From: JACDBE01 sp963714055
GTDB lineage: Bacteria > Actinomycetota > Acidimicrobiia > Spongiisociales > UBA5794
DNA length: 64,000 nucleotides
NCBI GenBank assembly: GCA_963714055.1
Contig: OY970227.1
Span: 2,480,001-2,544,000, forward strand
Direction of reading: 5' to 3'
Shown here: positions 62,502 to 64,000 of the stretch, in pieces
Layout of the letters: the number at the start of each line of letters is the position of its first letter
Numbering within the stretch: the first letter of the stretch is position 1
The notes under the pieces: model-generated
Databases searched by the model: none
Seen by the model: the letters and a program-made list of their open reading frames with translations, nothing else
Told to the model about the DNA's origin: nothing
Translations under genes and position numbers: made by a program

Positions 62502-64000
62502 CCGAGCCGCCTGTTCCCGACGATCAGCGGCCCGGCGATCCGCCGCCAGACGACCACCCGGCAGAGGACCAGGAGGAGCACCCGCTGGTGGCGGCCCGAC
62601 TGGAGCGGCACCGGGAACGGCTCGCCGCCGGCGGCTACCCGTACCGGTTCGAGGTGACCGCCACCTCCGCCGAGTTGCATCAGAGGTTTGCCGGCGTGCC
62701 CCCGGGAACGGGCACCGGGGAGCGGGTGACGGTCGCCGGTCGGCTGATGAACACCCGGGAGATGGGGCGCCTCGTGTTCGGGGTCCTCCAGGACGGCACC
62801 GGGAGGGTCCAGCTCTTCGTCGACCCGACCGTGGTCGGCGCCGAGGGGTTCGCCGACTTCGGGGAGCTCGACCACGGTGACATCATCGGCGCCGAGGGTG
62901 AGGTGATGACCACCCGCCGAGGCGAGCTGAGCGTCCGCATCGACCGCTTCGAGCTGCTCGCCAAGTCGCTCCGCCCTCTACCCGAGAAGTGGCACGGGCT
63001 CCAGGACGTCGAGCTGCGCTCCCGGCGCCGCTACATCGACCTGATGGTCAACGAGGACAGCCGGGGCGTGGCGATGGCCAGGGCAGGGGTGATCGCCGAG
63101 CTCCGCCGGCTGCTGGCCGGGCGCGGGTTCGTCGAGGTGGAGACGCCCACCCTGCTCAACCAGGCGACCGGAGCCACCGCCCGCGCCTTCGAGACCCACC
63201 ACAACGCCCTCGACCTGGCGATGCAGCTGCGGATCGCCACCGAGCTGTACCTGAAGCGGTTGGTGGTCGGTGGGCTCGACCGGGTGTTCGAGATCGGGCG
63301 CATCTTCCGCAACGAGGGCGTCGACGCCGTCCACAACCCAGAGTTCACCATGCTGGAGGCCTACCAGGCGTACGCCGACTACGGCGACATGGCGGAGCTG
63401 ACCGAAGCGATGGTGGCGGCGGCCGCCGTCGCCGCCGTTGGGAAGACGGTGGTGTCGTACGGCGGGCGCACCCTCGACCTCACCCCGCCGTTCCGGCGTG
63501 CCCGCATGGTCGACCTGGTGGCCGAGGCCGTCGGGGAGTTGGTGGACTTCACCGCCCCGCTCGACGAGGCCCGTGACCTGGCCCGACGCCACGGGGTCGA
63601 GCCCGATGCCCACTGGGGGCACGGCAGGATCGTCGAGGCGCTGTTCGACCGGCTGGTGGCCGAGTCCATCTGGGAGCCGCTCCTCGTCACGGATCACCCC
63701 CGTGAGATCTCCCCGCTTGCCAGGGCGCATCGCCAGGACCCGGCGCTGACCGAGCGTTTCGAGCTCTTCATCGCCGGCCACGAGTACGTCAACGCCTTCT
63801 CCGAGCTCATCGACCCGCTCGACCAGAGGGAGCGGTTCGAGGAGCAGGCGGCGGCCCGTGCCGCCGGCGACGACGAGGCTCACCCGATCGACGAGGACTT
63901 CCTGCTCGCCCTCGAGTACGGGATGCCGCCCACCGGCGGGCTGGGTGTCGGGATCGACCGGCTGGTGATGCTGCTCACCGATCGTCACCACATCCGCGAG
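62498..64000 (+). CDS. lysS: Lysine-tRNA ligase (class II), 3' end beyond window
   Basis: 501 codons are present and the frame is open at the edge. After an acidic Pro-rich N-terminus of about 35 residues come the OB-fold anticodon domain (VAGRLMNTREMGRLVFGVLQDGTGRVQLF) and the class II core: motif 1 GFVEVETPTLL, motif 2 FEIGRIFRNEGVDAVHNPEFTMLEAYQAY, and motif 3 GLGVGIDRLVMLLTD close to the end. Only some ten residues should be missing. GTG 62498 overlaps the coaX stop (GTGA). Confidence 0.95.
   Translation, partial: MTEPPVPDDQRPGDPPPDDHPAEDQEEHPLVAARLERHRERLAAGGYPYRFEVTATSAELHQRFAGVPPGTGTGERVTVAGRLMNTREMGRLVFGVLQDGTGRVQLFVDPTVVGAEGFADFGELDHGDIIGAEGEVMTTRRGELSVRIDRFELLAKSLRPLPEKWHGLQDVELRSRRRYIDLMVNEDSRGVAMARAGVIAELRRLLAGRGFVEVETPTLLNQATGATARAFETHHNALDLAMQLRIATELYLKRLVVGGLDRVFEIGRIFRNEGVDAVHNPEFTMLEAYQAYADYGDMAELTEAMVAAAAVAAVGKTVVSYGGRTLDLTPPFRRARMVDLVAEAVGELVDFTAPLDEARDLARRHGVEPDAHWGHGRIVEALFDRLVAESIWEPLLVTDHPREISPLARAHRQDPALTERFELFIAGHEYVNAFSELIDPLDQRERFEEQAAARAAGDDEAHPIDEDFLLALEYGMPPTGGLGVGIDRLVMLLTDRHHIRE

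Overview
The window is high-GC DNA from an actinobacterium, most likely of an Acidimicrobiia-type lineage. The evidence is gene content: a PimB-like mannosyltransferase, a SigR/RsrA-type sigma/anti-sigma pair, a DUF2342 metalloprotease, actinobacterial gene order around tilS-hpt-ftsH-fol-panC-coaX-lysS, many GTG/TTG starts, GTGA/ATGA stop-start overlaps, and several genes that look leaderless. The placement is inference from gene order and motifs; no database search was possible.

Layout. (1) 1-900: the tail of a metallo-beta-lactamase-like hydrolase and a vapBC toxin-antitoxin pair. (2) 0.9-17.8 kb, core: an LCP lipoprotein; then a compact plus-strand run of hppA, a tandem histidine phosphatase, pimB, topA, an MFS transporter, tmk, holB, a PlsC acyltransferase and a TIGR01777 SDR; then a MarC-like membrane protein, a tandem GNAT, an alpha/alpha-toroid protein, a sugar epimerase and tRNA-Thr(CGT). 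(3) 17.9-44.9 kb, accessory: membrane and stress-type genes (DUF4239, MprF-like flippase, SHOCT proteins, K+ channel, AI-2E transporter, DUF7144, DUF6325, BrkB, SulP, CYTH, YibE/F), two sulfatases with a complete formylglycine-generating enzyme, and a MalT-type LuxR regulator. Seven gene starts here are preceded by one directional 17-bp dyad, TCAC-N9-GTGA, suggesting a local regulon. At least nine single-base frameshifts fall in this stretch and none was seen in the flanking core genes. (4) 45.0-47.4 kb: a coupled three-gene operon of an Asp-rich repeat peptide, a JmjC/cupin oxygenase and a thioredoxin-like ferredoxin-family protein. (5) 47.5-51.8 kb: a class III cyclase/ATPase/TPR regulator, an ECF sigma factor that seems to start at CTG, and its zinc anti-sigma factor. 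(6) 51.8-64 kb, core: small membrane protein, REP-like repeats, DUF2342 protease, tilS, hpt, ftsH, folP, a phosphatase-fold protein lacking its catalytic Cys, a folK-upp in-frame fusion, DUF2520, panC, coaX and the 5' part of lysS.

How the parts fit. The two core blocks supply DNA topology and replication, tRNA modification, purine and pyrimidine salvage, folate, pantothenate/CoA and envelope glycolipids. In the accessory block FGE would activate both sulfatases and SulP could move the released sulfate; the LuxR protein beside one dyad site is the best candidate controller. The repeat peptide with its overlapping oxygenase gene is the best candidate for an undescribed system: it looks like a modified-peptide pathway, though a Ca2+-binding repeat protein beside a ribosomal oxygenase is the sober alternative.
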